A DNA stretch of 64,000 nt from Barthelona sp. PCE (Eukaryota > Metamonada: BaSk clade), in contig JAUFOR010000008.1 in the NCBI GenBank assembly GCA_040285745.1, forward strand, positions 434,001 to 498,000. Direction: 5' to 3'. The notes beneath the pieces were generated by a model. That model searched no databases. It saw only the letters and a program-made list of their open reading frames with translations, and was not told where the DNA came from. The position numbers were made by a program, and so were the translations under genes. Every line of letters begins with the position of its first letter. Position 1 is the first letter of the stretch. Below are positions 44,859 through 55,513 of this stretch, piece after piece.

Positions 44859-47800
44859 ATGACATCTGGAGTTGATCAGTGGTTTCCCATCTCTGACCCC
44901 ACTGCGCACGTTTCCACTGTGTTGATAACCGATGCAAGTCGTTTTGAGCCAGAGAGACTTCGCAGAACAACAGATGAGCCAATTGCAATCTGCCCTACAC
45001 TCGAAAACCCTCTCTTACAGCTCATGCGGTCGAAAAGGGACTCTAAAGAAGAAGTAGAAAACACCGTAACATTTTCTTCGGTTTCTTCTGCACATATCTC
45101 ACTACCAAAGTTTGATTTCAACGTCAACTGGTCATCAATGCGCTTACCAGTCATTGTTTTACCAGAGGTCACCGAAGAAGACCTAACAGTTGAACCTATT
45201 GTAGAAGAAGACGTTATGACCGAATCATTCACTTACAACCCTGATGAGGAAGAAGACGAAGGTATGCTTGGTGAAGAGGATGACAAAAACAACAGTGACA
45301 GTGATTGGTTTTCAGATTCTGATGAAGAAACAATGACTAGTGTCATTTCTCGACCGAATGTTGAATCAGTATCTGCACCAGCGCCTGAGGTAGATAACCG
45401 AGAGCAGTCTGTTGAGGTAATCCGCCTTAATGTGGATATTGACAAGTTAAAGAAACAAAGTGAGCGAGCTCGACTGAAATCCCTCTCAAAGTTTACTAGT
45501 GTACATGACATGCTCACATACACACGACCCGTCGGCTATTCGTACAAACCTATGCTATTTAGACCCGTCCATCCGAACCCATTTTCGTTTCTTGACTTGA
45601 ACAATTCCCATATTCTACTTACTTATAAGAAAACAAAGGATTTGGTCATCCAACAACAACAGCAGCAGCAATCCACTGATATTGTTACATTCGCGCCATT
45701 AATTCACTTAAATTTGCTTAGTGTTGGTCCCAATGTTTACTCTGATATAGTCCGACAGTATAACCCTGAAGTATTGAGTGTACAAGAGAATGTTAAGGTC
45801 TTTGATTCTATGAACAAGCAGCAACTGTTTGAAATCATTAAGAGCTTCGTTAATAACATCAAACCACATATCAATAGGAATCTTCAACAAGGTTTTGCCT
45901 TTTTCAAACCCTATATGGTTTTTAGTTCACATCGTCAAAAGAGTATTGTAGAGAAAAACTTTGATAATTTAGATACAGTCCGTAATGTTATTTTTATTGA
46001 GTATCTTGAGAAAGCACCAATTTTAAAACCTTTTAAAGGTCAAAAAGTTAAACTCATGAACTATGTTAACTTCGAAACAACAGATATTAGCAGAGAAAGA
46101 ATTAATGAAAGCATTCTCAGTCTTGTTCCTAAGACTAATGACAGTCATCCTCTCTTACCGCATTCAAACATTAACGGTATTGTCCGTGGTGATATCGTTT
46201 TCGTTACAGAGAATGATACGTTACCGTTTTTGGGTAGCGTGAGCGAGAATGGTTCTCGCCTTGTTCTGGAGAGTCAGTTGGCATACACACCTTTGCATTA
46301 TAGCCCTTATAATGATTGCAGGAACGATTCTCGAATTAAGTATGGCGATTTCCTCTTGAATGTATTTGATGATTTCATAACAATTCAGGAGATGCCACTT
46401 GTTTTCAACGGTGTTCAACAACAACCCAACGACATCAATGAAGGTAAGGATAAACAGTATCTAAGGGATGAGCCTCCAAGCTACCCCACGTTCAAAAAGA
46501 TTGTTGAAACCGAGAGCAAGAACAGTAAGTTCTTCAAGCGTCAGTACAAGAAGAAGCCCGGTCGTGGCCCCAAGTGTAAGTTCGATATTCCTTATATTGC
46601 AGTCCAAAAAGCAAGACAGATGCAGGATCCTGAGCTCGTCAGCAGTGGTCTGTATCGTATGCGCCTTATGGATCAAGGTGATGCAAAGGAGAAAACGCTA
46701 GAGACTATGTTCTATAGATACCTGCATAAGGTCAGGCATGTCATCGCTGAAGGCGGTAATGACGACGATTCTTGGGACCGTGTCAGTTATCTTGGTGCAT
46801 TGGTAGACAACATTACGCAGATACTAAAGACGACCGTTGAAGATCGCGTTGATTTTTATACATTGGGTATCACTAAGCATGATCTGAACGTTGATGTTTT
46901 CAAGCCATTTGAGAACACAGAGCACCTTCAGGACTCTGTCTTTAGCAATCCCAATTCTTTTAAGTCTTTCAGGAATTTAGTTCGTAATATGATGGTCCAG
47001 GATAGGAATATTCACCTTAACAACGCTACTTCTGATGGAGCACTGAACCCAGTGGCGAGAGAGTTGCTCAATAACATGAGGTCCAACTACCCACTGGGAC
47101 TTCACCAGTATTCTCGTATCATCAAGAGCAGACAGTCAAAGAAGACTGAGAACCAATTGGTACAGTTGGATGTTCGTTCGGTCACACTTAAGCGTATGAA
47201 GACGACTATCCATTACTATGATCGTCGATTCTACCAGACATTGCCGTCCGATGCACAGTGTCGTGCTCGTTGGCAGTTGTACGCATTCTATTTCTTGCCG
47301 TGGCTTACGAACCTCATTAACAAAGGTATCATTGATCCTGATGATGAGTACGATGATGAGGATCTTCCTGAAAACGTTTGGTCAAAGAAAATGCTCTGTG
47401 AAATGTATCGTGAAGAGCGTAAAACAACCGCCCAAGCTCAGATTGTCATGTACAACAAATTCAGTGTTGTCCAGGACATTGTCTTTGCTGGTTTGGATCG
47501 TGACAGTATTGTTAATCGTGAGAAGTCTACAAAGGATGAAGAAATCTCTCTTCAGTATCCATCATCAGAAGATTTAGTTGAAGCTAACAAGTACATAGAA
47601 GTCGATCTTGACGAGGCTAATAATAATATGGAATCACAGTTAGAAAGCACTCGTTTAAAACAGATGATCCATAAAAAGAAAAAGAACCTCAATGCAATTG
47701 ATAAACTCCGAAAAAAGAAGAAGGATCGCTTACAACAACTCAATGATCAAATGGATAACATGATGGTTCTTCGTAAGCTCATTGTTGGTCAGTATAACCG

Positions 47801-50800
47801 TTTCTATAAGATCAGGTATAACACACAGCTGAACCTGACTGATGCAGAACCAAGTCCTTTGGAAATGGAGACCAGTTTCCAGGGAATTATGGATCTAGCA
47901 CAAGAGATCACTGACATGCCGTTGGACGATACTGATCATCTATTAGATTTGTGTATTCTCTTTGATAAGCGCACAACACATCTTCTTGATCGCATCTACA
48001 ACCTCTTATACGAAAGCGCGTTCGATTCAAAAGATTGTCCTGTGAACAATCCGTTTCACACAATCCGTGAAGCTTTAGATGCAATGAATTCAAGCCACAT
48101 GTCCCCTATTGATGCAGCAGAAAATGTCAGACAGGTCATTGAAGCTATTCGTATTTCACAAAAAGCATCCTCTAAGTTCTTTAAAGATCTCATTAATATG
48201 CGTGATTCTCATTCAATTTCTACAATTTTGACAGAGTCTATTCGAGAAAAATGCATTGATTGGATTCGAAAAACTGATCGGTTTAAGCGTAAGAAGCGCT
48301 TGAAGGAATGCGTTGTTAGTCTTCTTTCGATGATATCTTTATGGCCAAAAACCCACTTCAATCCAATCAGATCTGATCGTGATTTGATTGGGAACTGCCA
48401 AATTACTCTTTCAAGGTATTTAAATGTTTTGAAACAAGTTATTAATGGTACCAAAGCAGAACCACCTTGTTTTGATATCACCCGTGTCCTTAGCACATCA
48501 GAATGTATTTATCTGAGACATAAGTCTGTTGACCAGCGTATTTTCACCGGTTATGATAACAGAATGTATCTGTCACATATTAAGAACAGACCTCCTGAGC
48601 TCCGTCAGCGTTATCTCAGTACAATTGAGACATCTCCGGATAAATTTAAGGAGGTCCAAAGATATCTGACTCACTTTGGTCTTGAACAAGCTGCTCGTTA
48701 CATTGATATCACTATCACCTTGGAAGACGGTAAGAAAAAGACTTACAAAGAACCTGTGTATGAGATGTGCAACAATTCTTTTATTCTATCAAAGAAGAAG
48801 CGTATCATGATGTATGAAATCCTCAGCTATCATGATCGTCTCTGTAAGAAACAATTCAGCAATCTATTTAGCCCTAACCCCTCTGAAGAAGTAGAGTGTG
48901 TTCCTATCAATCTTGGCAGTGAGTACAAGACTTCATTGTCCAATCGTGAAAGAGATGTCGACAAAAAATTCGGTACGGATAAGGCTCTAGTTAAGCTAGA
49001 GTACTACTCAAAGGCACGTTCCACGTCATCACGCCCTTCGAACGCTACGTTCAGGGTGAACAAGCCCAAGAAGCGACCGTCGATCATTGCGAAACCGCCT
49101 GTACCGACGGAAGTTCTTCAACGTATCATGAGTATGGAGGAGCGTTATGTCCTACAGCTCTTGTTCGAGTTGACGTTCACAACCTCGCAGTTAAGGTTCT
49201 GTGACATGTTCAAGAAGGCTAGGTCCGCTTCATACTCGTCAGTGCTGAAGTATGCATTCACGTTGAATCCCAAGAAGGAGTACAAGACACTTGTTACTGA
49301 TTTCTTCAATCCGTTCATCCAAATTAATTACATCACAACCATACGCTCTCATCTTGATCTCATTGAGGGTTTTGATCTTGGTTTTTGGTGCACTGTGCTG
49401 AAGAAGCATAAGGAAGAAGAGTTCCAAAACGCTCTAATGATGATTTTAGCAATTCGTATTATTTGCTTTTGTGCTTCTCCAGTTCTACAGGAGTACTATG
49501 AGAAAATAGGTGAACAAGGTACATTCACACCTGACCAACTGTTGAAACTCAGCAAATACTTCCCACCAATCACGATTCCCTTTGGTCTCACCCATCTTAA
49601 TATCCAGGAGCATCATTCTTTCAAGCGTTATGAAGAAGCTGAGCGAAGAATAGGTGATTATCGCGCTCGTTACAGTAGTGTAGTTGTGAATGAGGATAAT
49701 GCGGGTACGCATCTTGACTTTGTGTATCCTGAACTTTCATTACTGCTCATTAAGAAATGTCCACCAGTTTGCGCTTCATCACCAGCTCCTCTGTTAAAGT
49801 GTCTTTTACCAAGGGAGCTTAATGATTGTTCATTAGTGTTGAGTCAGTTCAAATTTGTCTTTTCTCACACCAATATTTTATTAATTCAATGGTGGTTATT
49901 ACAGGCAGTTTTCAAAAAGGAAAGCCCATTTGCATCACAGTTCCAGTTGTTCGATGATGTTGTTCGACAAGCGCACGAAAAGGTAGCAACAAAGAACAAT
50001 CGTGATGTCATAGATCATTGGACCATCAAGAAAATGCTATTAAATTGGAAGATTCTTCCCAACATCAACACTACACGTGATTTACTGGAGGTAATGAGGC
50101 AGAATACGGCTGATTATACGGGAAAGAACAGTTTATTCGTACAGTTTGCATCCTCGCTCATTCAAGACTGTCAGTTGGCTGAAACATTTGTTTGTTCACT
50201 CTTTGACGGTTGTTGTGATGAAACGCGTCGTATCTTTGATCAAGAATTCGATTTATCCCAATTTGTGAGTGAAATGCGTGAGCACATGATGCTTGACGAT
50301 AATCAATCTAACTTTGACATTATCAAGCATTTCTATACGCCAAACATCGCAGACGACAACAAGAACATGACCGTAATAGTCAAGTACCTTGAATACCATT
50401 GGAACAAGAACTTCCCTGAAGCCTTATATTTGGTTCTATCGTATGTACTCCGTTTTAATATCTTTTATGTACTGTCGGGTATCCTGAACGCATGCGTCGT
50501 CAACAATCCAGACAATTCTTTGTACGTGAAGCCTACTGATCCTATTCAACTTGTCGAACCTAAAATCGAAATTCTTCAGTTGGATACGATGCCAATGTCA
50601 ATGTCACAGGACACACCAACAACCAGGAGCATGGATCTCTCATTACCCGACATGCCACAGCAACATGATAACATGTCTATGCCGATACTTGATATGATTC
50701 CACCAACTTCCTCTCTTGATCTGCCTAATTATGATAGCTTCTCTCTGTCGATGTCTCCGGGTATCTCAGAGTCCACGATGCACTCTTCTCCTGCGATTAA

Positions 50801-53357
50801 AACTCCCCCTTCAACCATCCCTCATGTTGTTGATGATGTTGAAGAAAATGTTGAAAAGGTGGAAGAGCCAATTGTTAAGCAGCACGTTGAAAGTTTGGAG
50901 TATTATGTACAGTACAGATTAGTGCTCAGTTGCCAGCATATTCTGCGTGAGAAAAACGTTGAATTCCCAGTTGACAGCTACCACTATCTTTCTGAGTTCA
51001 TACTGGAACTTGCCCTCAACAACAGTGATCATATCGAGATTTTGTGTGACAACTACCCAGAGTTCACGCCCATTGTTAATGTTATTCAAAAAATCATTGC
51101 AGAAAAGAAGGCTGGAGTGATTCCTATCAAAGAAGAAGAAGAAGAACCGAAGATTGATATTCCGTTAGAAAACAAAAAGAAGGTTGCAGAGATCAAGAAA
51201 CGTATAAAGGAATACAAAGAATCTCAAGATAGACTCAAGCAAATAATGTTTGATCCTAAGTCTCTTTCGGAAATTGACGATGCTTACATTAGTGCAATCA
51301 GAAAAATCAACATTAACTCATACGCTGAAAGTACCAGTATCATGTACGGTGCATATTACCTCTTCCGGTCTAGTAAGTCCGTACTCATCAGCCGTTTGAA
51401 CTATACGCTTGCGCTCAACATACAGCGTTACTCGAAGAAAATCACTGATGCTCGCAAGGCCATCGAAGCGCTGTCTAGGAAGCCCAGACCGAAAACACGT
51501 ACAACACGTCGCCATATAAACATCCTCGATGATGAGGAACCGGGGCGTGTTGCTGTGATCAACGAGATTCCGATTGGTCGCCGTTATCTAAGCTGTGAGT
51601 TGTATAAAATATCATGTGTTCTGTACAACTATGCAGTGTGTATTGGTCTTCCGGTTGATTTCGAGGCAAATAACATGGATATGATGTCCATCAATCCACA
51701 CAACGCATTGAAGTACATCAACCAGCCCAACCCACGATGGGTAAACATCTTTGGCCGCATTAACGTGTTGTATTATCGAAGCTATATTGACTACCTTAAG
51801 GATCTTGATAATATCATCCGCCTTTGTCTTCTGTATCAGGAGTCCCTTGTTGACCAGGCTGTGAAGTTGTGCGTATTTGCCAGATGTCTTTTTGAAAGGG
51901 CTCACAAGCAGCTCAGCAAGTTCTGTGAAATCCTTCCGTTAGACGCTCACCGCGATATGTTCCGACAGTTCTATGTCAACAACGAGGCTACGACCAACAG
52001 CACAATTATTACTCGTATTCAAGGTCTGTCACAGACGGAAATGATACCTCTAAGTGGTCTTCTCAATATTGGATATGTTCTCAATGAACATCGTATCATG
52101 CAGTCCGTCATATTAGATGATTCAATAACCAAGTTCATTGTTTGTCAATCGCCTATCATGGAATTCAATCCTATATATCCTTTCCATACTGAGTTGTATG
52201 AGAAATTACTAATGACCCCCGCCTGGACAATGCTCATTTCGCATCATATTGCTTACCGCCGTCTATTTTGGCTGCATTATAACGTTTTCCATCCAAGCAA
52301 TCCTCTTGCATATTTCTACGTTGATTTTGCTGAAAAAGATCCGTATCCGACCACTGCACGCCAGCTAGATATCAGTTGCATCTATGATGGTAAAGCGCTC
52401 ACTTCTCTTTTCCTTGAGGAGGGTGGTACAAACATACCATCCATCAGTCAGTACATTATGTACATCGAGCAGATGGAAAAAATCGTTACAAAGTCCGTCG
52501 CCACAACGCCAAAGTCAAGATTCCTTTCGTTATTGGCAAAGGAGCTGGTTGAGTACACAAAAGCACTGGCAAATCTTATCCCTCCTCTACCTTTCAACTC
52601 TAAACTTGAGCGCGATACAGAGCGTGTGAAGGCACAACGTATTGAGATCAAAACCAAGTATCAACTGGATTTGATAAGCTATTATGGTCCAGATCCCATG
52701 TTCCAACATCACTTATTCTTCGATAAAAGTATGGCTGATGTTGATCGAAAGTTTGCTGAAAAGATAAGATTCAACACGTTATCCTATCTTCAGAACAATA
52801 TTGTTCCCTTCATTCCCGATGAAAAACAGTCCAAATTTAAAAAATCATTATCGTTTAAGTTTGATAGATCTTCATATTTCTTCGTTGAAGAAGCAATCCT
52901 AGATATTCTATCAACAGAAAAGGCCCAACAGTTCATGGAGTCCATTCGTTCATTCCCATGGCTATCATATATCTCCACTTGTCTCAAGGACAAGGATCTG
53001 GAGAAAGTTAAAACCATGTATACTGTTGTCTTTGATATGTTCACCGGTGCAAAGCAAAGCATTGGAACAACAGCATTGGCAGCATCACTTGCAGCAGGTT
53101 GTTGTTATGTTGGTCAAATGATGCCTGAGAAGTATTATCAACGAGTATTAAAGAGAGTACAGCAGTTGGCAACCCCAGCTGTAGAGACAGTTCGTAAACC
53201 CAACACGAGTGTCCAAACACTGCGCCCTCCGTCCATTCAAGAGCCATCAATGCATACAATACCTGGAGACGAATTTTCACTTAACGTAAGTCGCTCCATC
53301 AGTGATGCACCCAAAAAATCTGCAACAAATGAATCAAGTTTCTCTTTACTTCTTTAG
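44859..53357 (+). CDS. Giant TAF1-like (DUF3591) protein with a novel C-terminal region
   Basis: 2,832 residues from MTSGVDQWF (the longer frame starts at a TTG). After an acidic N-terminus (NPDEEEDEGMLGEEDD, DSDWFSDSDEE) there is a DUF3591-type core at ~residues 380-560: VIFIEYLEKAPILKPFKG aligns with TAF1 LAEYSEEYPPLL, then FLGSVSEN, LESQLAYTPLHY and DFLLNVFDDFITIQEMPLVF matching TAF1's DFLIIR-YYIREL-FVVGQQCPL order. DLDEANNNMESQLE near residue 930 also fits TAF1. TAF1 is the TFIID scaffold at promoters. No bromodomains are seen; instead ~1,850 mostly helical residues with Ser/Pro/Met-rich linkers (SMSQDTPTTRSMDLSLPDMP) follow, of no family I recognise. A short polyGln (positions 45650-45669) is present. 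It might be a TAF1 fused to another factor. Confidence 0.55.
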   Translation: MTSGVDQWFPISDPTAHVSTVLITDASRFEPERLRRTTDEPIAICPTLENPLLQLMRSKRDSKEEVENTVTFSSVSSAHISLPKFDFNVNWSSMRLPVIVLPEVTEEDLTVEPIVEEDVMTESFTYNPDEEEDEGMLGEEDDKNNSDSDWFSDSDEETMTSVISRPNVESVSAPAPEVDNREQSVEVIRLNVDIDKLKKQSERARLKSLSKFTSVHDMLTYTRPVGYSYKPMLFRPVHPNPFSFLDLNNSHILLTYKKTKDLVIQQQQQQQSTDIVTFAPLIHLNLLSVGPNVYSDIVRQYNPEVLSVQENVKVFDSMNKQQLFEIIKSFVNNIKPHINRNLQQGFAFFKPYMVFSSHRQKSIVEKNFDNLDTVRNVIFIEYLEKAPILKPFKGQKVKLMNYVNFETTDISRERINESILSLVPKTNDSHPLLPHSNINGIVRGDIVFVTENDTLPFLGSVSENGSRLVLESQLAYTPLHYSPYNDCRNDSRIKYGDFLLNVFDDFITIQEMPLVFNGVQQQPNDINEGKDKQYLRDEPPSYPTFKKIVETESKNSKFFKRQYKKKPGRGPKCKFDIPYIAVQKARQMQDPELVSSGLYRMRLMDQGDAKEKTLETMFYRYLHKVRHVIAEGGNDDDSWDRVSYLGALVDNITQILKTTVEDRVDFYTLGITKHDLNVDVFKPFENTEHLQDSVFSNPNSFKSFRNLVRNMMVQDRNIHLNNATSDGALNPVARELLNNMRSNYPLGLHQYSRIIKSRQSKKTENQLVQLDVRSVTLKRMKTTIHYYDRRFYQTLPSDAQCRARWQLYAFYFLPWLTNLINKGIIDPDDEYDDEDLPENVWSKKMLCEMYREERKTTAQAQIVMYNKFSVVQDIVFAGLDRDSIVNREKSTKDEEISLQYPSSEDLVEANKYIEVDLDEANNNMESQLESTRLKQMIHKKKKNLNAIDKLRKKKKDRLQQLNDQMDNMMVLRKLIVGQYNRFYKIRYNTQLNLTDAEPSPLEMETSFQGIMDLAQEITDMPLDDTDHLLDLCILFDKRTTHLLDRIYNLLYESAFDSKDCPVNNPFHTIREALDAMNSSHMSPIDAAENVRQVIEAIRISQKASSKFFKDLINMRDSHSISTILTESIREKCIDWIRKTDRFKRKKRLKECVVSLLSMISLWPKTHFNPIRSDRDLIGNCQITLSRYLNVLKQVINGTKAEPPCFDITRVLSTSECIYLRHKSVDQRIFTGYDNRMYLSHIKNRPPELRQRYLSTIETSPDKFKEVQRYLTHFGLEQAARYIDITITLEDGKKKTYKEPVYEMCNNSFILSKKKRIMMYEILSYHDRLCKKQFSNLFSPNPSEEVECVPINLGSEYKTSLSNRERDVDKKFGTDKALVKLEYYSKARSTSSRPSNATFRVNKPKKRPSIIAKPPVPTEVLQRIMSMEERYVLQLLFELTFTTSQLRFCDMFKKARSASYSSVLKYAFTLNPKKEYKTLVTDFFNPFIQINYITTIRSHLDLIEGFDLGFWCTVLKKHKEEEFQNALMMILAIRIICFCASPVLQEYYEKIGEQGTFTPDQLLKLSKYFPPITIPFGLTHLNIQEHHSFKRYEEAERRIGDYRARYSSVVVNEDNAGTHLDFVYPELSLLLIKKCPPVCASSPAPLLKCLLPRELNDCSLVLSQFKFVFSHTNILLIQWWLLQAVFKKESPFASQFQLFDDVVRQAHEKVATKNNRDVIDHWTIKKMLLNWKILPNINTTRDLLEVMRQNTADYTGKNSLFVQFASSLIQDCQLAETFVCSLFDGCCDETRRIFDQEFDLSQFVSEMREHMMLDDNQSNFDIIKHFYTPNIADDNKNMTVIVKYLEYHWNKNFPEALYLVLSYVLRFNIFYVLSGILNACVVNNPDNSLYVKPTDPIQLVEPKIEILQLDTMPMSMSQDTPTTRSMDLSLPDMPQQHDNMSMPILDMIPPTSSLDLPNYDSFSLSMSPGISESTMHSSPAIKTPPSTIPHVVDDVEENVEKVEEPIVKQHVESLEYYVQYRLVLSCQHILREKNVEFPVDSYHYLSEFILELALNNSDHIEILCDNYPEFTPIVNVIQKIIAEKKAGVIPIKEEEEEPKIDIPLENKKKVAEIKKRIKEYKESQDRLKQIMFDPKSLSEIDDAYISAIRKININSYAESTSIMYGAYYLFRSSKSVLISRLNYTLALNIQRYSKKITDARKAIEALSRKPRPKTRTTRRHINILDDEEPGRVAVINEIPIGRRYLSCELYKISCVLYNYAVCIGLPVDFEANNMDMMSINPHNALKYINQPNPRWVNIFGRINVLYYRSYIDYLKDLDNIIRLCLLYQESLVDQAVKLCVFARCLFERAHKQLSKFCEILPLDAHRDMFRQFYVNNEATTNSTIITRIQGLSQTEMIPLSGLLNIGYVLNEHRIMQSVILDDSITKFIVCQSPIMEFNPIYPFHTELYEKLLMTPAWTMLISHHIAYRRLFWLHYNVFHPSNPLAYFYVDFAEKDPYPTTARQLDISCIYDGKALTSLFLEEGGTNIPSISQYIMYIEQMEKIVTKSVATTPKSRFLSLLAKELVEYTKALANLIPPLPFNSKLERDTERVKAQRIEIKTKYQLDLISYYGPDPMFQHHLFFDKSMADVDRKFAEKIRFNTLSYLQNNIVPFIPDEKQSKFKKSLSFKFDRSSYFFVEEAILDILSTEKAQQFMESIRSFPWLSYISTCLKDKDLEKVKTMYTVVFDMFTGAKQSIGTTALAASLAAGCCYVGQMMPEKYYQRVLKRVQQLATPAVETVRKPNTSVQTLRPPSIQEPSMHTIPGDEFSLNVSRSISDAPKKSATNESSFSLLL

Positions 53358-53358
53358 A

Positions 53359-54435
53359 TCAATAAACATCTTCGCTTTCCTCTTCTTCATATATGTGTGA
53401 TGGTGAAACTTCTCTAAAATTCATGTTGTAAAAACGTGGTGGTTGAATTTGCTTATTCCTGCAATCAGCGTAATCCCACAGCGTTGAATCCAGTGACGGC
53501 ACCCGCTTAACACAGGGCTTTTCAGGGATCGTCAACTGATTATCAGTCAGTCCGCTCAACTCCTTGATTTGCTCCTGTAAAACACCACCAACGACATATA
53601 GTCGGTGGTTTACGTTGCTCAGGTGCACGGTCTCCTTCGATATGAGCCCACCTGCGTATTGATCAGGGACACCAAAGATGATACGACGACAGCGAGAATG
53701 AATCAACAGCATGGTTTCAAAAACTGTGGGTTCCTTCAGTACGTAGCAATCTAAATCATTACAGAGATAATCGCACGAGTCTGTGAGAACATGCTGATTC
53801 GTAACCTGAGAAATAGCTGTGGAAACGATTGACTTGAGCGGGTGAGTGGAATCCTCCAGCTCGCTTGATGTTGTTATTGTGTAGTCGAGCACAGACAGCG
53901 TTCGTACGTCGACAAACATCGCACCGTTTGCTGAGTTAGTCTGTCTGCACGCAGCAAACAAATGGTTCATGAACTTGAGACACTCTAGCGGTTTGACGCC
54001 GGTAAATGTTGGGAGTGCGGAGGGTACTGTCAGCTGGCGCGTGAGTGCAGGCCAATAATTTCTGGATCGTAAGGCGTTACACAACAAGCCGACAGGGTGT
54101 GCCGGCACCGACACTAAATATACACCTCCGTGTGTGAATGGCAGGTTGTTGACGTCTAGGGGGAAGGCATCAGCATACTTGTTTCCTTCTATGAGGCCCA
54201 ACAATATGTATGGAATTGTTTCATGACGATGAATCTTCTTGAGCCAATACACTCGTCTGTAGGACGGAAAGTCGTCAAGAACCGCGCTTATCTTTGTTAA
54301 AACATTCTTGATATCAACCGCCCTTAGTTTTGCAACATACATATCAACCAGTTCGATTTCGTCAAATTCCGACTCTATATCATCCAAAATGTAGATGTTT
54401 TGCGCCTCTTTACTCTCAAATTGGGAGCGCAGCAT
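53359..54435 (-). CDS. tRNA adenosine deaminase non-catalytic subunit, TAD3/ADAT3-like
   Basis: 358 residues. The C-terminal CDA fold shows DYLCNDLDCYVLKEPTVFET, then IHSRCRRIIFGVPDQYAGG and VNHRLYVVGG, which match Tad3 (YLCTGYDLY-REPCxxC-LVHSRxRRVFFG and LNHRFxVFRG). Tad3 partners catalytic Tad2 to make inosine-34 in tRNA anticodons. His198-Pro replaces the catalytic HAE, as in Tad3 proteins. The zinc cysteines of EPCxxC are also changed, to Thr237 and Glu240, which is unusual because Tad3 normally keeps them. The N-terminal ~130 residues are divergent. The end is acidic (EEEESEDVY). The stop is one base from that of the convergent TAF1-like gene. Confidence 0.75.
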   Translation of the reverse strand: MLRSQFESKEAQNIYILDDIESEFDEIELVDMYVAKLRAVDIKNVLTKISAVLDDFPSYRRVYWLKKIHRHETIPYILLGLIEGNKYADAFPLDVNNLPFTHGGVYLVSVPAHPVGLLCNALRSRNYWPALTRQLTVPSALPTFTGVKPLECLKFMNHLFAACRQTNSANGAMFVDVRTLSVLDYTITTSSELEDSTHPLKSIVSTAISQVTNQHVLTDSCDYLCNDLDCYVLKEPTVFETMLLIHSRCRRIIFGVPDQYAGGLISKETVHLSNVNHRLYVVGGVLQEQIKELSGLTDNQLTIPEKPCVKRVPSLDSTLWDYADCRNKQIQPPRFYNMNFREVSPSHIYEEEESEDVY

Positions 54436-54539
54436 GAATAGAAAGGATTATAAAAAGTGAAACATTTACAAAGTACAAATATATATTTAAACACAAATGT
54501 ACACCTCTACAAAACACAACACATGTCCAAATAAGGTGG

Positions 54540-55460
54540 CTAAAAGATTAAATTAACAATTCTGATCCCATTATTATGGTCAACAACCATCATTTCCAAA
54601 CTAATTTCATTTGTCTCAACTGTACCACTGCGCAGATATGATCCCTTTTCGCAATTAAACTCGTGCAAAGCACACACACCATCACTACTACGAATTAATT
54701 TGGTGCTTTCCTCAAATTGGAACAAAACCAAAGTTACACCGTCATCAGTCTCTATTACATTCACTTTGGGATGCAACCATGCTTCATCATCCATCTTACA
54801 TTGTTCTTTATGTACTACAATTGTCCTCCAAGTTACTGGCCATTCTGCAACTGGAATAGCGCTCTTCCAACATCTTAGCATTTCCTTCACGTTATTTATG
54901 TGCACGTGTGTCAAAACCCCTTCATTATATACGGAGGCGATGATATGCTTTGTTAGACCGCAAAATTGCACGCTTCCATTTCCAAAAGGTCCTTGAATGA
55001 TACTACTATATACATCATTCTCCCATCCATTCACCTTTTCGTACACAGCATAGCAGCAGTTATCATGCTCCAAAAAGAAATAATTGTTCCAAACACCAAA
55101 AAGTGTGCCCGTTAACGCAAATTCGTACACTTCTGAACCATTCTTGAATAAATAGCATGAAACGTGCATGTTATGACAGTTCTCGTGCTTTTGAGACTCA
55201 TAATCATTGTTTGTGACAATACAAAGCTCAGTATTAAGCACAACGAAATACTTTTTGTAACTTATCATATCCCTTATAAAACCAACGCAGCTGCATGAAA
55301 ACTCCCATCTCTTCTCTGCTATAATCTGTAGTTCCTTGTCATAGAAGACAATATCAATATCTAATTCATTTCTAGTTTCCCCCAATGAATATGTATATGA
55401 GTACCACACGTCATCAAGGGCTGCACATGCCCCGCACCCTTTATGATGATCTTTTGACAT
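54540..55460 (-). CDS. Hypothetical protein, possible small beta-rich repeat protein
   Basis: 306 residues. The start MSKDHHKGCGACAALDD has a short Cys cluster. The rest is strand-rich with repeated aromatic and charged patterns (ELQIIAEKRWEFSC, EVYEFALTGTLFGVWNN, VTLVLFQFEESTKL), compatible with a beta-propeller, but no WD, Kelch or RCC1 motif is clear. No signal peptide or TM segment. Cys content is high (about 13). Neighbours give no functional hint. Confidence 0.6.
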   Translation of the reverse strand: MSKDHHKGCGACAALDDVWYSYTYSLGETRNELDIDIVFYDKELQIIAEKRWEFSCSCVGFIRDMISYKKYFVVLNTELCIVTNNDYESQKHENCHNMHVSCYLFKNGSEVYEFALTGTLFGVWNNYFFLEHDNCCYAVYEKVNGWENDVYSSIIQGPFGNGSVQFCGLTKHIIASVYNEGVLTHVHINNVKEMLRCWKSAIPVAEWPVTWRTIVVHKEQCKMDDEAWLHPKVNVIETDDGVTLVLFQFEESTKLIRSSDGVCALHEFNCEKGSYLRSGTVETNEISLEMMVVDHNNGIRIVNLIF

Positions 55461-55513
55461 GCGAAAAGTATTAGGGATAAAACTTAAATTACAATATTTA
55501 TTTTCCTAAATGA

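Noticed and set aside
45650-45669. CAA/CAG run as a functional microsatellite
   Set aside because: Only about seven Gln codons inside a coding region; ordinary for acidic transcription-factor N-termini.
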